NCBI RefSeq assembly: GCF_050908995.1
Contig: NC_135126.1
Span: 13,764,001 to 13,828,000, forward strand
From: Andrena cerasifolii
Lineage: Eukaryota; Arthropoda; Insecta; Hymenoptera; Andrenidae
DNA length: 64,000 bases
Direction of reading: 5' to 3'
The stretch's first letter is position 1, and every line of letters starts with the position of its first letter. Made by a program: the position numbers and the translations under genes. This document shows, one piece after another, positions 37,401 to 50,936 of this stretch. The notes beneath the pieces are model-generated. The model was not told the origin of the DNA and searched no databases. It was given only the letters and a program-made list of their open reading frames with translations.

Positions 37401-40184
37401 CGAACATATAGAATACAATTTTTTGGCATCGGAAAGGATAAAAATTTAATGCATTTTGACACTGGTAATACATTCACAGAAGATGCAATGTTACGATAGG
37501 ATACTTGAAGTAACTGTAAAAATGTTAACTTTTATATTATACAGCAAAATGTTCCAAGAACATGCAAATCTTCCCCAAATTTACGGTACGTTACCCCCAA
37601 AACTGACAACAAAATACCAAACGAGAAATGCTTGATCGGTCCTCGGGTCAAGCTGCCGAACGAATGTCGAGATAAGATCTCGCGGGCTCGTGTGCATAAA
37701 TACGATTAAGGGAGTTAAACCGGTGCTAATTCAGACAAATCCCTCGTAGCGTGATCAGCTTATTGCCTCTCGAATCACGCGGCTTTCATGTAGGGAACGA
37801 GCAGACAAATGTACAGGATGATATATTCCGACGTATGTGGAGCTTGTGCCTGATCAAAGGCAGAAAGGTCGACAGTGGTACTTCGTTTGTTCGATTTAAC
37901 GATGCCCCCCGTTAATTAATTCAGACGCTCCAATGCTAACAACTACGGCGCCGTGGAAATGTCAGAGAGACGATCCTCTGGCGTGCACCGAATCGGTCGT
38001 GGAACGATACAGCCGTGCCAAAACTACGGCAAAGGTGAAACTGTACGGCGGGAGGTCGAAAGCGAAAACTGTCTGCGGTGGAGACTCAAGCATCCACGAG
38101 ATGGAAACGACGCTTTCATACTGACAATTCCGGGCTCTCGGCTGGGCCGAGTCCCCGTCCGCGCTTTATCGTCTTGGTAATGTGAAATAGAGAATAACAC
38201 GAATCAATACCAAAGCTTGCAGCTTTCGCGCGTGGAGCCTTAATCTTTAACTCCTTGGAGAAATTCTACTCGGAGATAGAATTTTTGTTCGCCTTTTGTG
38301 TGAAGGAGGTTTAATGATTCAAGGATGTTCTATGTTATTGTTTTACGGAGATGTTACTTTATTATGTGTACTTTTTAGTGCTGGATACGCCCCTGGATGC
38401 TGCTAAACATACATATTATGATCATCGTGCTTATTTTTCCATTACAAAACTACTAATTTGTTTCTATAATGTGATGTTTCACCTGTTAATCGCCTATGTG
38501 TGTATCTATACTAGATATCCAGGACTTATTATAACAAAGTATAATAATGAGTATGCCACAAAAGTTGATAGCGAGGAGACGTTGCGAAATAGCTCTATTT
38601 TCGCCGACGCAAAGACTATGAAATGCAACTGACTGAACTCTGGCTCGATAGCATTTCTAATTGATAAGCAATATTTTATCTACAATTGAAATGGAACTGA
38701 ATTTACCTACAGTGAAAAATTGAATGTTCTCGGCTAAACTATAATCAGACATAACACAAAATGAATTGACTAGGGAAATCTTCAAGGACTTAAAGGTATT
38801 TGGGGTAAGGGTGAGGGTGGTTGTAAGAGCAGAGCTTAGAAAAATGCGAGTTTGGTTCAGTTCTACAAATGCTGGGATGCCAGATTCAGTTTATGTATGA
38901 AAAGTATTCAACATAGAAACCTTAGGTGCATTACGTAAAAGCTTTTTTTTCCATAATGTCTACTAAATGGTCTTGAATCACAATACCTAGTAGGAGAAGG
39001 TGAACTTAGCACGACATATGCATTATATAATGCATTCATAACTACTAATACTGTGTAAACCTAAATGCTGCTCTCTGAACTTTCTACAACTTTCAGAATT
39101 CGCTATAAAGTTTTTAAACTCCGCGAATGCTCTCTCAAAGCTCGCCAAGGACTCTCTGTAAACTCCCTAAGTTCCTTAACACTTTCTAAATACGTTTCCT
39201 AAAAAAACTCTCTGTAAGGACTAGCTAAAAGCATTGTACATCCAAACACACACACACTCGCAGTCACCTTTCAACCACCTCAACGCACACAGGGATCAGC
39301 TAAATCTCAAATCAACCCTTAGAGACTTAGCAATCTTTCTGTTACGCAATTCCTTCACATTTACTCTTTCAAAATCCTCTCACTCCACAATTATATTATC
39401 TAATTAACTCTCTATAACATATCATATTGCCTGTGTCTTATATCACTGCTGCTAATTCGCAAAACATTCGTATTCAATTACTGTAATATAGGTATAAATC
39501 TGGAGCATTTATCTTACAATAGAATGTTGATGAAATGGAATTGAAACGTACCTGTTAAACTTATATACGATCTGTAACATCTACCAGTGTCTTAAAAATG
39601 TCAGTTATATAATATAGTTCACTCAGCTTTCAATTTCCCCTCATTTAAACCGCAGAATTCCAAATAAAAAAGCAGCGCGGGTAACCAAATATCGCGTCCC
39701 TTCTCGAACATACACCCTCTGCCTGTAGTACCAGAAACTTGGCCACAGAGAAGCCCCATCCATACATTCAGACGCTGACCTATGCGCGTACATAAACGTC
39801 CATTTGTACGGCAGTTAGGAGCGTGTCAGGTATTACGCGGCAAAAATCGGCTGTTCCCCAGAACGGGGACGATGCTGGTCGTTCCGGTGATAACAGTTTA
39901 TATCCGTGTGACAAGAATTGGCATTGGCCGAAGTTGCGTAGCGGCGCGACGTCCGACACGAATCACCTGTACTTGAGCGCGAATTGTTATCGCCCAAGTA
40001 GTTACCAGGGTTGTTATCTAGGCACCGACAAATCCTTTTTCGCCCCAGCTGCCCCAGACCTGGCCGTAGATGCGGCACGCTGCGGTGGAACCCTTGGACG
40101 CGATACATATCTGGAAAAGGGAGTCGAGGCGCAGGGGTCGCAGGCAAGCCGTGACTCGAAAATCGTGTGCGGCATAACTCGCCG

Positions 40185-40232
40185 TATTTGCCGTGGAGAT
40201 GCAGATATTCACGAGCAAACATGCATCAGCCG
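40185..40232 (+). repeat. Intronic motif repeat, copy 1
   Basis: CGCCGTATTTGCCGTGGAG leads into ATGCAGATATTCACGAGC and AAACATGCATC. It matches copies at 41188, 42531 and 43645 in the same orientation. The downstream TCCTAACTTC motif that accompanies the other three copies is not found here. Confidence 0.55.
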
Positions 40233-41187
40233 CGCGTATAAGGGGATACGCGAGCTTGTCTGCGTGCAAATATGTACAGGAGTCGCCGGTGCTCCGTGAA
40301 AATCGGTAACCGGCCTGTAGTCTTAGGCGGGTCGATCATCCACCGAAATTCCCGTCCCCGTCTTGCGTATTTTTCTACGGCAACGCGGTGGTTAGCTGCG
40401 CGAGACAGGACTGAGATGATGTTTATTCGTCGTATCGAGCGACAGATGGGGAAATTAAATGCGATGTTTTGGTGAGACGCGGAACTTGACGGTGGTTAGA
40501 TGCGCCGAGTGGTGTTTGGGAATAACTGCGAGGAGGAACGTTTCTCCGGTGTGTGGCAGCTCAGTCAGAATGCCGGGAAACGACACATAATATCTGTGCT
40601 CGTATCCTGCGTCTGGGGAGAAAATATGCTTCGGAGACACGAGTTGGGAATCGTGTACGACACAAGTCGCTGTCGTGGCTATGGGGCTGCAGATGTTGCA
40701 GCGCGCACATCGTTGCACGTGGGACGTTAGGAGTGCAGGAAATACGCGGATGGATCCTCGAAGCCCGCTGCAGCTTCATCTCTACGGCGTATTCTTCCCA
40801 ACTTGATCATTCTTTTACTGCGAGCACTCGTTTCTCGCCTTCGTGCTTCCTCCCCCGACTGCTGAGGCGCATCGTTTTCTCTCACGTTCTGCCCGTTCAT
40901 CGATGTAAATCGCTGACCGACGGATGGACTCATCAGCTGTGCGCGCTGCGAATTGTTTGCTCGCCAGCATGGTAGTTATACATGTGAGTAAACATCGTTT
41001 AAAGTTCGCGAATGTGTTGGCGGTGGCTATTTGACGACAGCGGTCCTGGGCTGGTTTTAAGGTCACCGAGTCTACTTGTTTCGCGATGGAACGATGTAAT
41101 ATAGAGGGATGCCGGGGAACGTGCAATTTAGAAGGACACATAAGGCGGCCGGGAAACAAGTTACAAACTGCACCACATCGGGTTCTC

Positions 41188-41330
41188 GCGGTATTTACCA
41201 TCGAGATGCAGATACCCGTATGCAAACACGCAGAACCTGTAAACAAGGACAGAGGCACACACGCGGGAGACTTCGAATTACCGGGTTGCTGACTAGCCCC
41301 CATGGTGTACTTTTCCTAACTTCGTTATCC
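41188..41330 (+). repeat. Intronic motif repeat, copy 2
   Basis: CGCGGTATTTACCATCGAG leads into ATGCAGATACCCGTATGC and AAACACGCAG. About 115 bp further on lies TGTACTTTTCCTAACTTCGT, which is shared with copies 3 and 4. Confidence 0.6.
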
Positions 41331-41408
41331 CGTTCTCCGTTGCGTCCGCATGTACGCGCAACTTCTTCCTGCTGATTACGTGGGCCGAAGCTTTTCTCAT
41401 ACGCTCTT

Positions 41409-41422
41409 CCCCCCCCCCCCCC
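41409..41422. repeat. Poly-C run (14)
   Basis: Fourteen consecutive C residues. The window contains several G or C homopolymers of 10-17 bases; others are at 2288-2300, 6736-6748, 13590-13599, 14354-14366, 55248-55264 and 57750-57761. Confidence 0.9.
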
Positions 41423-42530
41423 TTTGATTGTGTGTCAGCGAAAGAACATTTGTAGCTAGTGATAAACTCGGTCAATTCCTTTCGAAAGGATTGTTGGTTT
41501 GTTAATTATTAACATTTTGCTACGGATATATTTTTAAACCCCTGCCTTACATGTAATGACAAGTCACACTCGTGGTGTGAATTTGGTGTTTTCTATACTG
41601 GAGTAGACGTTACGTGTCTGAATTAAATAAATACGGAAGCAGGTAGAGAAATATTAAGCAGTCGTTAGTTTGTAAGATGTAATATTCGGTATGTGATTTT
41701 AGTTAATTGAATTCGTAATTAACTATTTACATTTAGTTACGATTCGTAGATATTCTGTCAATAACTGCTGGATGTTGGAATAACACCAGTGTGTAGGTAC
41801 TTGGATTTCTACGATTGTAATCAAGAGGTATTTCGTGAAAGATCGCAAGTAAATGCATATGATTTATTCCAATATCAACCCTGTCCAGTATTTAAGAGTG
41901 AAAATATTAATATAATACTCGATTTAAACTACGAATCACTGCCTTTTCAAATTTATATACTCAAATGTCTGCTGCAAAATTTTCTAAATCTATTCTAAAC
42001 ATCTGAAACGTGCATGCAATGTTAAAGGAGTCACTTTCATCATGATTAGCAATGATAATTCTTTACGTAATTCTGAAGGTTTATTATACGAAACCATATA
42101 GGAAACTAATGAGGCAATAAAATATGTATGCATCACAACTCAATGAACTTAGCTAAAAACATCTCTAATAATATGTAGAAAAATACATACAGTTCTATTC
42201 GTAGTTATATAGTTCGAGAAATATTGATGACCTTCCTTACACAAAAAACGTTTCTATATTACACAGTTTGTCTAATTCCTAAAACATTATTTTTCTGCGT
42301 AATAAATCCGGTACTCCATTTTACTCTTCATTGTGAATTTTTCAATCACAAAATAAATCTCGCTACCTTAAGGAATTATCATTGTTATTATTATTACACG
42401 TCTTTATTACACTAAATATAAAATACAGTGCAAAAGACGAAGTACATGTAGGCTGATATTAATCTAACCAAAATTATTTAAGCACACGTAGCAAAGAATT
42501 CAGCGAAAAGTACCAAGTAAAATTTCCGTC

Positions 42531-42675
42531 ATATTTATCGTTGAGGTGCGGATATCCTGGTGCAAACACGCATCGCAGCATAGACGAATACGAATACGCA
42601 GAAACCGCGTCTTTGAGTCACGCCAGATACCAATTTTCAGCAGCGGAGTGTACTTTTCCTAACTTCATTATCCTA
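42531..42675 (+). repeat. Intronic motif repeat, copy 3
   Basis: TATTTATCGTTGAGGTGC leads into GGATATCCTGGTGCAAACAC and GCATCGC, the most diverged copy. TGTACTTTTCCTAACTTCAT follows about 110 bp downstream. Confidence 0.5.
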
Positions 42676-43644
42676 CCCTAAGCAGGCCTCCCCCGTTCTC
42701 TTATTTGTGTTTTTGTGCTAATATACGCGCCCCTGCCACCCTCGTAATCTCATTTTCCGTTTAACTTGCGAGAATGAGAAATCCAGAAATTAGTTGGCAC
42801 ACGATTATCTTCCCTCCCTTTTTAATGGACAAACAGAGGTACGTAATTCCTCGCTCGACCCAAATCCGCGGGCGAACAATTGGCAACAATCAAGCAACGT
42901 AATTTCCTAAGTGACCCAAGCGCGGATGGGGCTAGGCTGAATGAATTATCGATAACGTAATTTTTATCGGCAAAGAACTCTCTCTCTCAGCGGTCTGAAT
43001 CTATTTAAGGGATCCCTGTTGATCGTAAAATTTATTTCAAACGATATTCAATTTCTAATTGATCCGGAGCTTAAAGTATTTCCACTGCTGGCAATTAATT
43101 GCGTAGATTAGGGGCCTTCCTTGATAATGATAAATGTGTTACGACTTCCAATTCCTCGTTCATGAAGATACCTCTTCCAGAAGTTCTACCGAGGAATTAT
43201 CTCGTTTCAGCTACCATAGTACCGTAACAAGTAAATGAACGCAAGCAGCTTCGATGTAACAAAGTAAAATTACCTATTTCACAATCAAAGTTCATTCCTG
43301 TGCAGGTTCCATTGCAAATTTCATTAACACAAATTATATTACAATAACCACCTTTGTTCCACCAGCCACCTGCCATTTCACCCCGTTCACCCAAAGTTGC
43401 GTTCCATGAGCACTCCAGCTAATTGATGTTTCCTAAACATATCCGTTGCAATAAAACATCTCTGGCATCGCAAATACCATACCTGCATCCTTGACTCTCC
43501 AACGTCTTTTTCACGTCACACCATAATCTTCATTTCCTAAATGTATAGATTTAAGACGGTCCGCAAACAAGCCCCTCAATTAGGGGTGTCAGCCATTGTC
43601 CCAAGGAGGCCACGTGATACTAGTACGCAACGCGACGCTCGGTT

Positions 43645-43815
43645 TCCCTCGTATTTACCCTGGAGATGCAGATACACAGCCGTGCAAACATGCATCACCG
43701 CGGAACACGGGGCGAAAGGGGGTTGGTACGTGTACACCGGCGTCCTTTCGAGTTTTCGAAACGCGCTGAAAAGCAGGCCTCGCGGTGTATACTTCTCCTA
43801 ACTTCATTATACCGC
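43645..43815 (+). repeat. Intronic motif repeat, copy 4
   Basis: CTCGTATTTACCCTGGAG leads into ATGCAGATACACAGCCGTGC and AAACATGCATC. TATACTTCTCCTAACTTCAT follows about 135 bp downstream. It is close to copies 1 and 2 in the first motif. Confidence 0.6.
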
Positions 43816-45138
43816 GTCGCGGGCACCGCTGTGCTTGTTTGTGCATTCGTTACATCGGTTTGCTTGCACCTTTATCCACCCCTATCACGACTCTCGCCCT
43901 CTCGTCGGCATGCTAACGCGCGCGCCACGCCGTTCGCTCCGCGAGCTCAAGAGAATAGAGGGGAAACGGGCGGGTCCGGGATGGCGAATGAGAAAAAATC
44001 GCCGGATCGAAGCAGCACACGGCGCTGCTTCGTCATTGTGCACACGGTATACATAATACATGCGAATAATATTAGCCCCCGCGCGGGGCGGAACGACGCC
44101 GACGCTTTTGACGAGGCCGTTGTGTCACGACCGACGCTTTCACCCGTGTATTTTCACGGATACCCTTTTTTCCTTATTTTTTTCTCTACCGGCTGATTCT
44201 TCGCTCCTTTCGCCATCTAGGGCATTAATTCTCGCGCCGTACTCGCGCGCTGACTTCCGTTTTCGGGGGAGAGCACGCTGATCGCAGGTCGCGCGTCTGC
44301 GATCCCAGGTTCCCCTTATCGTCCTCGAATTTCGACAAATTTCGCGGTAAACGGGCAGTATGCAGGGGAAACGCAGTGTTGTTCGCGTGGAGGTGGAAGT
44401 TTGTACGAGAATTGCTCCACCGCTCGTTAAGTCGTGAATGGATTCGGTGGTCGTGATATTACCGCGAAGAAAGATTCCTCGGAAATGTCGCTTCTGGGAA
44501 ATTTCATTGGCCGATAGCGTTTATTGCTCCTGATATTGACAGTCTTCTGGAACGAATCACTGCAGCTTGGCGGTTTTACTTCAGAGAATTTCTGTCTCGA
44601 TCCAAGCGCAATATGTCCGCGTTCATTGCGATCACGAACGATTGCAAGTATTTTATGATGTTGATGTTTCGTAGACATCGCGGAATTTCTCGTTTCATTC
44701 GAAGCATGGACATCGCGCAGAAGGGAAGGGAGCTATATCTTATTATTGCATTCGAGTCATTAGACGGCGATAATATTTCTGGTGAATTGTTTAGATACTA
44801 ATCATTTCCTCTTTCATTTTTGTTTATATTATACCAGGGTTTAGAACACCGATGAGATATTTCATTGTTCTATAGGAAAATTCATATTCTATTCGTGAGA
44901 TAGTGTTGGCACTATTAAAAGTATCGAATCTTATATAAAAACCAAATTATACAAATTAAGATGTAAAACAATAAAATTTAAGACGTTAATATTGCTCACA
45001 CTGCTAAACTGTAATACCTCCAAAGTACTGTTGATCTAATCTAATACAAGAGAAATACTCATACAATTACGCTTCAAGCAAGCAAAAGAAAAGATATTAT
45101 GTAATATGTATACACTTTTGAATCTACAAGAGAACAAG

Positions 45139-45394
45139 CAGAGTTGAGCAAAATATAATCTAATTACAAATTACGATTAAAATGTATTTGTGTAATTAAT
45201 TACACATTATATTCTATAATCGTTAATTGTTCACAATTTTGTAAACTACCCAAATTAACGATAACAGAAAATAATGCGTTTGTGGTCAACTCCCTAAATT
45301 AACGATTACAGAATATAATGTGTAATCAATTACACAATTACATTTTAATCGTATTTTGTAATTTGTAATTAGTATTATATTTTTCCCAACTCTG
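45139..45394. mobile_element. Palindromic hAT-type MITE, 256 bp
   Basis: A perfect 8-bp target duplication AGAACAAG flanks the element (45131-45138 and 45395-45402). The ends are CAGAGTTGAGCAAAATATAA and the reverse complement of ATATTTTTCCCAACTCTG. The two halves are near reverse complements for about 90-95 bp each, sharing GATTAAAATGTA and ATTACACATTATATTCT, with a short unpaired centre. Eight-base duplications and CA...TG ends indicate hAT. It has no coding capacity and is unrelated in sequence to the 19255/26492 family. Confidence 0.9.
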
Positions 45395-46839
45395 AGAACA
45401 AGTCCTCGAATTCATCAAAAAAATCCTCAACTACGACCAAAACACTGAAGAATTCCAACGTTAAGAGAACCTTCAATCATTCACGAACTCCCAGCATTTT
45501 ATACCGTCTTACACACGCGCTATTACTCCAACCATTATTACCCTCAAAGATTGACCAACCCTGCGAGCCCCTTGCACACCATGTCTTCCACTGAAACATT
45601 AATCATGACAAGACAAAGTATCGATCACCACGCGTCACGTCTAAAATCTCTCTGGAAACCTATCATTACCGTCAGAGAAAGCCACCGCAATTATCCCCGA
45701 CTATTAATCGCGCGAGGAACGAGCAGGCGCGGTACGATTGGCACGCGATTCGTTAACGCGGTTTAAAGGAGGCCGAGATCGCTCCCGCGAAATCTACAGG
45801 GCAGATCCATCATTGTCTGTTCAGAAGCTGATCAATTAAAAGCTCCTCTGTGCGCGTCTCGGTGCCGAGTGGAAGAGGGATGGATCGTGACGCGGTCGGA
45901 TTCTTTGTTGCGAGACGCATCGTTCGCGTTGCGATTTTCGCCCGCTAACGAGATTTCCGCGGCACGTTCGCAAAACGAAACAGCAATCCCCCCCCGCCAG
46001 CTGGATGATATTCACGAGCGACGTGTTGCGTTCTAATCGAACGCGTTTTGCATCCAGCCGCATTCTTGCGTAACGACCGTTTGAATCTTTCATAAGGGCG
46101 AATCGAGAAAGGTCACGATCGAATTAAAATTTATGCGCTAGCGGCAAAGGCTCGTCGGCGCGACGCTTTTCCCACCTTTGATCAGGAAAGTTTCGCTGGC
46201 TACGGCCGCGATAGCTGCTCGGTTCCTTCCTTCTAAATATTTGGCATTGCGGCTTTATTGGGAGAAGCGGATGAAAGATTGAGTGAAAGTCGCCAGTTGG
46301 TGGTTTTGCATTCAAATTATTCGCGAAGGATGTGTGGGAGTACCGATTTAACTTTCTAGGTAAGAAGGGACTGGTAGTTTGTTGGATGAAGAGTGGTGTT
46401 TGCCGTTTCGATGATATTTACATAGTGTGTTAAAGTAAATAATTGTTACTATTGGTACATTTTGGTACTATTCCGTAATAAATCGACCATTTTTTGCCAC
46501 TCCATGTGAGCGATTTTGATAGAATCGCAATGCAATGTACTTCATGTAAAATTAGAGCGGGATTTAAGTCATCGCTTTACTGGTTTGGAATTTTTGAAAA
46601 AAAATATAGGCAGTCAAGCCTATTTCATGAAAACATGCACTATGAATGAATGTTTGCCTTCGAGACTATCGATTGTACAAAATTCATCGTTCTTTTATTG
46701 TAATGAAGAGAAATTACTCTATGTACAGAAATTTTATTTACCTTTCGGCCGGAAATTCATTTCTTTAACATGATAGCTATAGAGGAATTCTGCTTTTTTT
46801 TTAAAAATATACATACAAATTCTAATTTTTCTATATTTT

Positions 46840-47740
46840 CTTCAGTAGTACTTTAAATAACTTCTACTTGCATATTATTTGAAAGGTGTTGCAGAATTTA
46901 CAGAAGCCTAGTACTTGTCAATAAATCTCCCTAACAACTATTGTTAGTCTTTCTAATTTTTCTTATGTATGAAATCTTTGTACTTTTTAATAAATTCTTG
47001 TTTAATTTCCGTTCAGAACTGAAGACGATGATAGATATTTTCCCACGTTTCAAAAAACAAATTTAACATCAAGCTTTTATTAAAATGTACTAAAAAGGAA
47101 ATATATATATATAACTAACGAGTGAAGTTGAATATAAAAGCCTGTTTCCAAAAATTTGGTTTTTATTATAAATTATTTTATGCTTTTTACTGAAAATATC
47201 GGATATACGAAAGTGGACCAAAATTAGCTTACAACATTTCACCCTAACAAATTAACTAACGAACTCACCAGTAAAGTTAAATAAAAGCTTGTAATTAATA
47301 TACTTTTGTCCAATAAATCGGCAAATATTCGTTGCTAATACCTATCTTCAGAAAGGCGACTCCAATCACTGATTCGTTGTAAACAGAATACAAGCTTGTG
47401 ACTGTTCCTTTAGACCACCCATGTTGGGTGAATTACATTTTCTGTCTTCATCGTAGCACACCAATTTCATATTCATCCTTCCACTTCAAGTCCTGAGTAT
47501 ATTACACAACCAGCTGATATATCACTTCTTAATCGCCCGCAAATGTAAACTGCTTAAAACAGAAGCGCTGGCAATCTCATTTCATATTCATATCACTTAC
47601 ACAAGCAGCAACAAATTTCCAACGCACACACACACCTCTCAGCTCTTGCTCCACGAACTAAGTACTTCTACGCAATAAATATATTCGTGCCTTCCACTAA
47701 AGGCTTATTCGATCCTTCATTTTTCCGTTCAACTTCCACT
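46840..47740. other. A+T-rich intronic DNA, nothing assigned
   Basis: No gene or classifiable repeat is visible. A weak direct repeat is present: AACTAACGAGTGAAGTTGAA... near 47116 resembles AACTAACGAACTCACCAG... near 47262, both running into ATAAAAGC. It may be a small local duplication. Confidence 0.4.
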
Positions 47741-49169
47741 TTCAATCCGCGGTGAATATTGTTTCATCCTGACTCCCGTTCAGCGCTCCAGTTATTCCCT
47801 TTAACACATTATTCCCTTTGCCCGAAACTATCTCCAATAGGCGCGCCGACGTTGATAGATCGCCGTCATTTGTGCTCATACGAATTTCATTTGATCGCTT
47901 TGTAGGAATTCTGTGAACGATCGCCGGGCGCGCCATCGATGAAACCGTAATGGAGGCGACTCGTAATCGCGCCCGATAATTTATTTTAATTTTAATTCAC
48001 CGTCGCCGAGCGTTTCGTTTTTTCCCAACACTCCGCGGCCGTCCGCCGGACGCTCGTTGCAGATCAAATGGCCGTGAAAAGAAATCTGATCGCGGCAGCT
48101 CGTTGCGGTAATGAATTGCTCCTCCTTCCTGTTGCTCGAGGATGAATTAAAAATTAATCCCCGTTCCGCTCCTCCGGTTACTTCTGAGGAGCGCTACATT
48201 TATGCACTTGACGTGATTATTCAACGCGACACGCCGCGGCGAAGCGTTCGCTGCATGGGGATTTTTATTCCGCCGTTGAAATCCGTTCCTCGTCAGGTGA
48301 TATATCTAAGGACCAAATAGAATCTTAATTTCGCCGTCGTAAATTTCCCTGCGCGCAGCCGGAGTCAGTAACTTATCATTCTCGTGTAAGCCTCCTTCCT
48401 TCCCCTCTCTTCGTTTCTTCCTTCGCTTAGTTCGAGCCGCTAATAACGTTCTAACAGGCTTCAATTACGTATCATAAGAACCCTTATCGTCCTGCTCCAC
48501 GTTCCTAATCCCGCGGCACAACCTATTCTCGTAACTTCTAATCTTATCCCTTATTGTCATGCCCCGCGAGCCTGATCCTCGCTGCAATATATTTTAATAA
48601 GATTCCATTTTCCCCAAGCCCTTTGAGATAAAGGACAATTCCGCCACTATCTTAAGATTTTCTAAAGGGATCGACGACGGTTACAGTGCTTGGAAAGCAA
48701 AGGGATGTGATGGTTTGTTCTTATTTATCATGCAGAATACGTGGTGTAAATTGGGAATTGTAGTGATCTTATTTCGATGGTTCGGTGGAGGCTTGTAGAT
48801 CGTAGAATGTAGAATAGAATTGTTTATTCGTTTCATGAAATTATGGAATGTAGAGAATACGATTGAAAGTTAATTTTGAAGAGTCGAATTAGTAGATATG
48901 TTATGAGAAATAATTTAGAAGACTTGTAGGTATAGATTTTCAATACTTAATAATTATTAATAGCATACGGCAGCGTAAAATGTCAATTGACATTAGTATA
49001 TATTTCAGTGAAAGGTGTTTAACAAGCGTTTACAATTTCTTACCAAAAAACCATCAGATATTAGAGAAATAGAATATGGGTATATGTATCTGTGTAGTAG
49101 TTAAGCTAAAAATTAATTATTTCTGCAAAGGATGAAACATTTATTCCAATATTTTTGTTTTCATTACAG

Positions 49170-49205
49170 CTCGGGCCCATCGCAGGAGTGGACTACACGA
49201 CCAAC
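49170..49205 (+). CDS. 36-nt coding microexon of the split gene
   Basis: The exon encodes 12 residues, LGPIAGVDYTTN. It is preceded by a T-rich tract and ATTACAG acceptor and followed by a consensus AAC|GTAAGT donor. Its length is a multiple of three and it is phase 0 at both ends, so it joins the 4452-4544 exon without a frame change, giving ...TTPLAG-LGPIAGVDYTTN. A phase-0 cassette of this kind could also be skipped without breaking the frame. The following exon lies beyond 64000. The family is not recognised. Support comes from splice signals and phase agreement only. Confidence 0.6.
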
Positions 49206-50936
49206 GTAAGTTTGACCCACTATTTTCTGAATTGATTTAACTCTATTATTTTTAAACCCACGACACTGGTGATGGGACGAACTCATTGCAAACTTATACT
49301 CATACTAACATTTCTACAATTATTTGGATTCCTCTTTGATTCCTAAATTTACTCTAGAGTATGGTACAATACACTCTGCCCGAAAGAGTGCCGGCTGAGT
49401 GTATTCCAGCACAGAGAAATGACTTTTCCTCTTCGAATAAAACGAAATATTACATTAAAATTCATATTTCAAAACCATTTCAAAATTCATTTTTCTTAGA
49501 AAAACTCGTCCCTGAGAATAAACCGTGTATTTGACTGAACCAGTCATTTGATGGACTTCAAACAGATAAGCGCGATATAGTTTATTCTATTACTAAATCG
49601 TGAACGAAAATGTGACATAACTCCAACAAAGAAATGATTAAAACCTTTCCCTTTGTTTGCGCGAGTAGATGCAGAAATTTTCTCATTAAAAAAAAAAACA
49701 AATTTAACTATCTTCTTGTCGTGATGATTATTGTTCTAAGAGAGTAGTTTAAATAAATAAGTTCAACAGAGATAAAGAAGGGTGTAATATGCCTAAAAGA
49801 TGCGGTCCAGCGATAAGTTACCCATTAACATCGATTGGAATCAGTCAAAGTCTAATATTTCAATGAAAATCCACGAGTGGTTTTACTCTGCCTTATGTTT
49901 ATCTACGCGATCTTTGTTTTAACCTAGTGCACCGATAAAAATATGCATATATCGAGTGTAGGTCGCAGGGCGAGCCTCCCGCTCAGCGAGTAATTAAACG
50001 GAGGGCGCGTTGAGCTTTAAGGACTTTGAAAACTCACGCTGTAAATTACGCGCACAGGCGATTACATCGAGTGCTCCGGGCGCCGGCCACAGACGCCATC
50101 CTGACGAAGAAAAACGGGTCGCAAATATTAAGCCGCGCGAGCTGCCCTGCTGCTGTCTAATGCTGGGCTTTTCGAAGCTTCGCGCCAAGTTCAAGCGGCG
50201 AGAAAGGATTACACCGAGCGAGAACAGATATTACCACGGCCCATGGAAACCCCGCGTTCGAATATTGCACGGGAAAATAAAAGGATCGGCCGCACGGCCG
50301 GATTGAAATGGCGGGCTTCTGCCACCGCGAACCGACCAACGAAACGCGTAACGCGTCCACGAAGGATTCATATTTCTTCCGCTTTTTAATTGATCGTTGA
50401 TTTAATGGCAGGCGAACGTGAGAAAGTTCTGGGCTCGTGTCCTGCGCTAAATGACGTAGGAACGTTTCAGGGCACCGTTTTTCTTCGAAATGAAAAGTTT
50501 AGGTGTTCCTTTCGAGTTTGTAACGGTGGTTATTGCGAGCTGGGTCTTGCGGACCTTATTGCTGAGTGTAAGTCTGAGAGTAATAAGATTCTTGTTGAGG
50601 ATAGTGATTGAGGGTTTTAGGTGTGAAAGGGGAAGAGTGTGTTGCAGATAGCCTCTTATAGTAGGCTTTTCGTATTTAATATGACGTGGGCCGTAGATCA
50701 TCAATCAAATTTTACAATTGGGGAAAGTGCGGGGCTTGATACATTAATAAATCCATAAATTAATCCTCAAACGTTGGATGATTGTGCCATTTTGGACTCA
50801 TAAGATGTGCCCTTCTATACACACTATGAAATAAATTGGCTACTTTAAAGCGATATTTATACTTTTTCAGTGTCTAGACTTTCTGCTGTTTTATGTTATC
50901 TTTAATGTTTTAACTTGAGGTTCTTAGGGCGGTATT

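Larger units (their letters stand above)
4545..49169 (+). other. Intron 1 (about 44.6 kb)
   Basis: The interval runs from a GTAAGT donor to an acceptor reading TTTTGTTTTCATTACAG. No other exon with paired consensus splice sites and coding character was found within it. A first intron of this size is typical of insect neuronal or developmental genes with long-range control, but that is inference. It holds most of the repeats listed here. G+C-rich blocks lie at roughly 6.3-8.5, 13.2-16.2, 18.5-22.3, 24.5-25.7, 27.7-28.6, 32-32.9, 34-35.9, 39.7-41.5, 43.5-44.4 and 47.8-48.5 kb, with A+T-rich DNA between them. A nested gene on either strand cannot be excluded. Confidence 0.6.
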
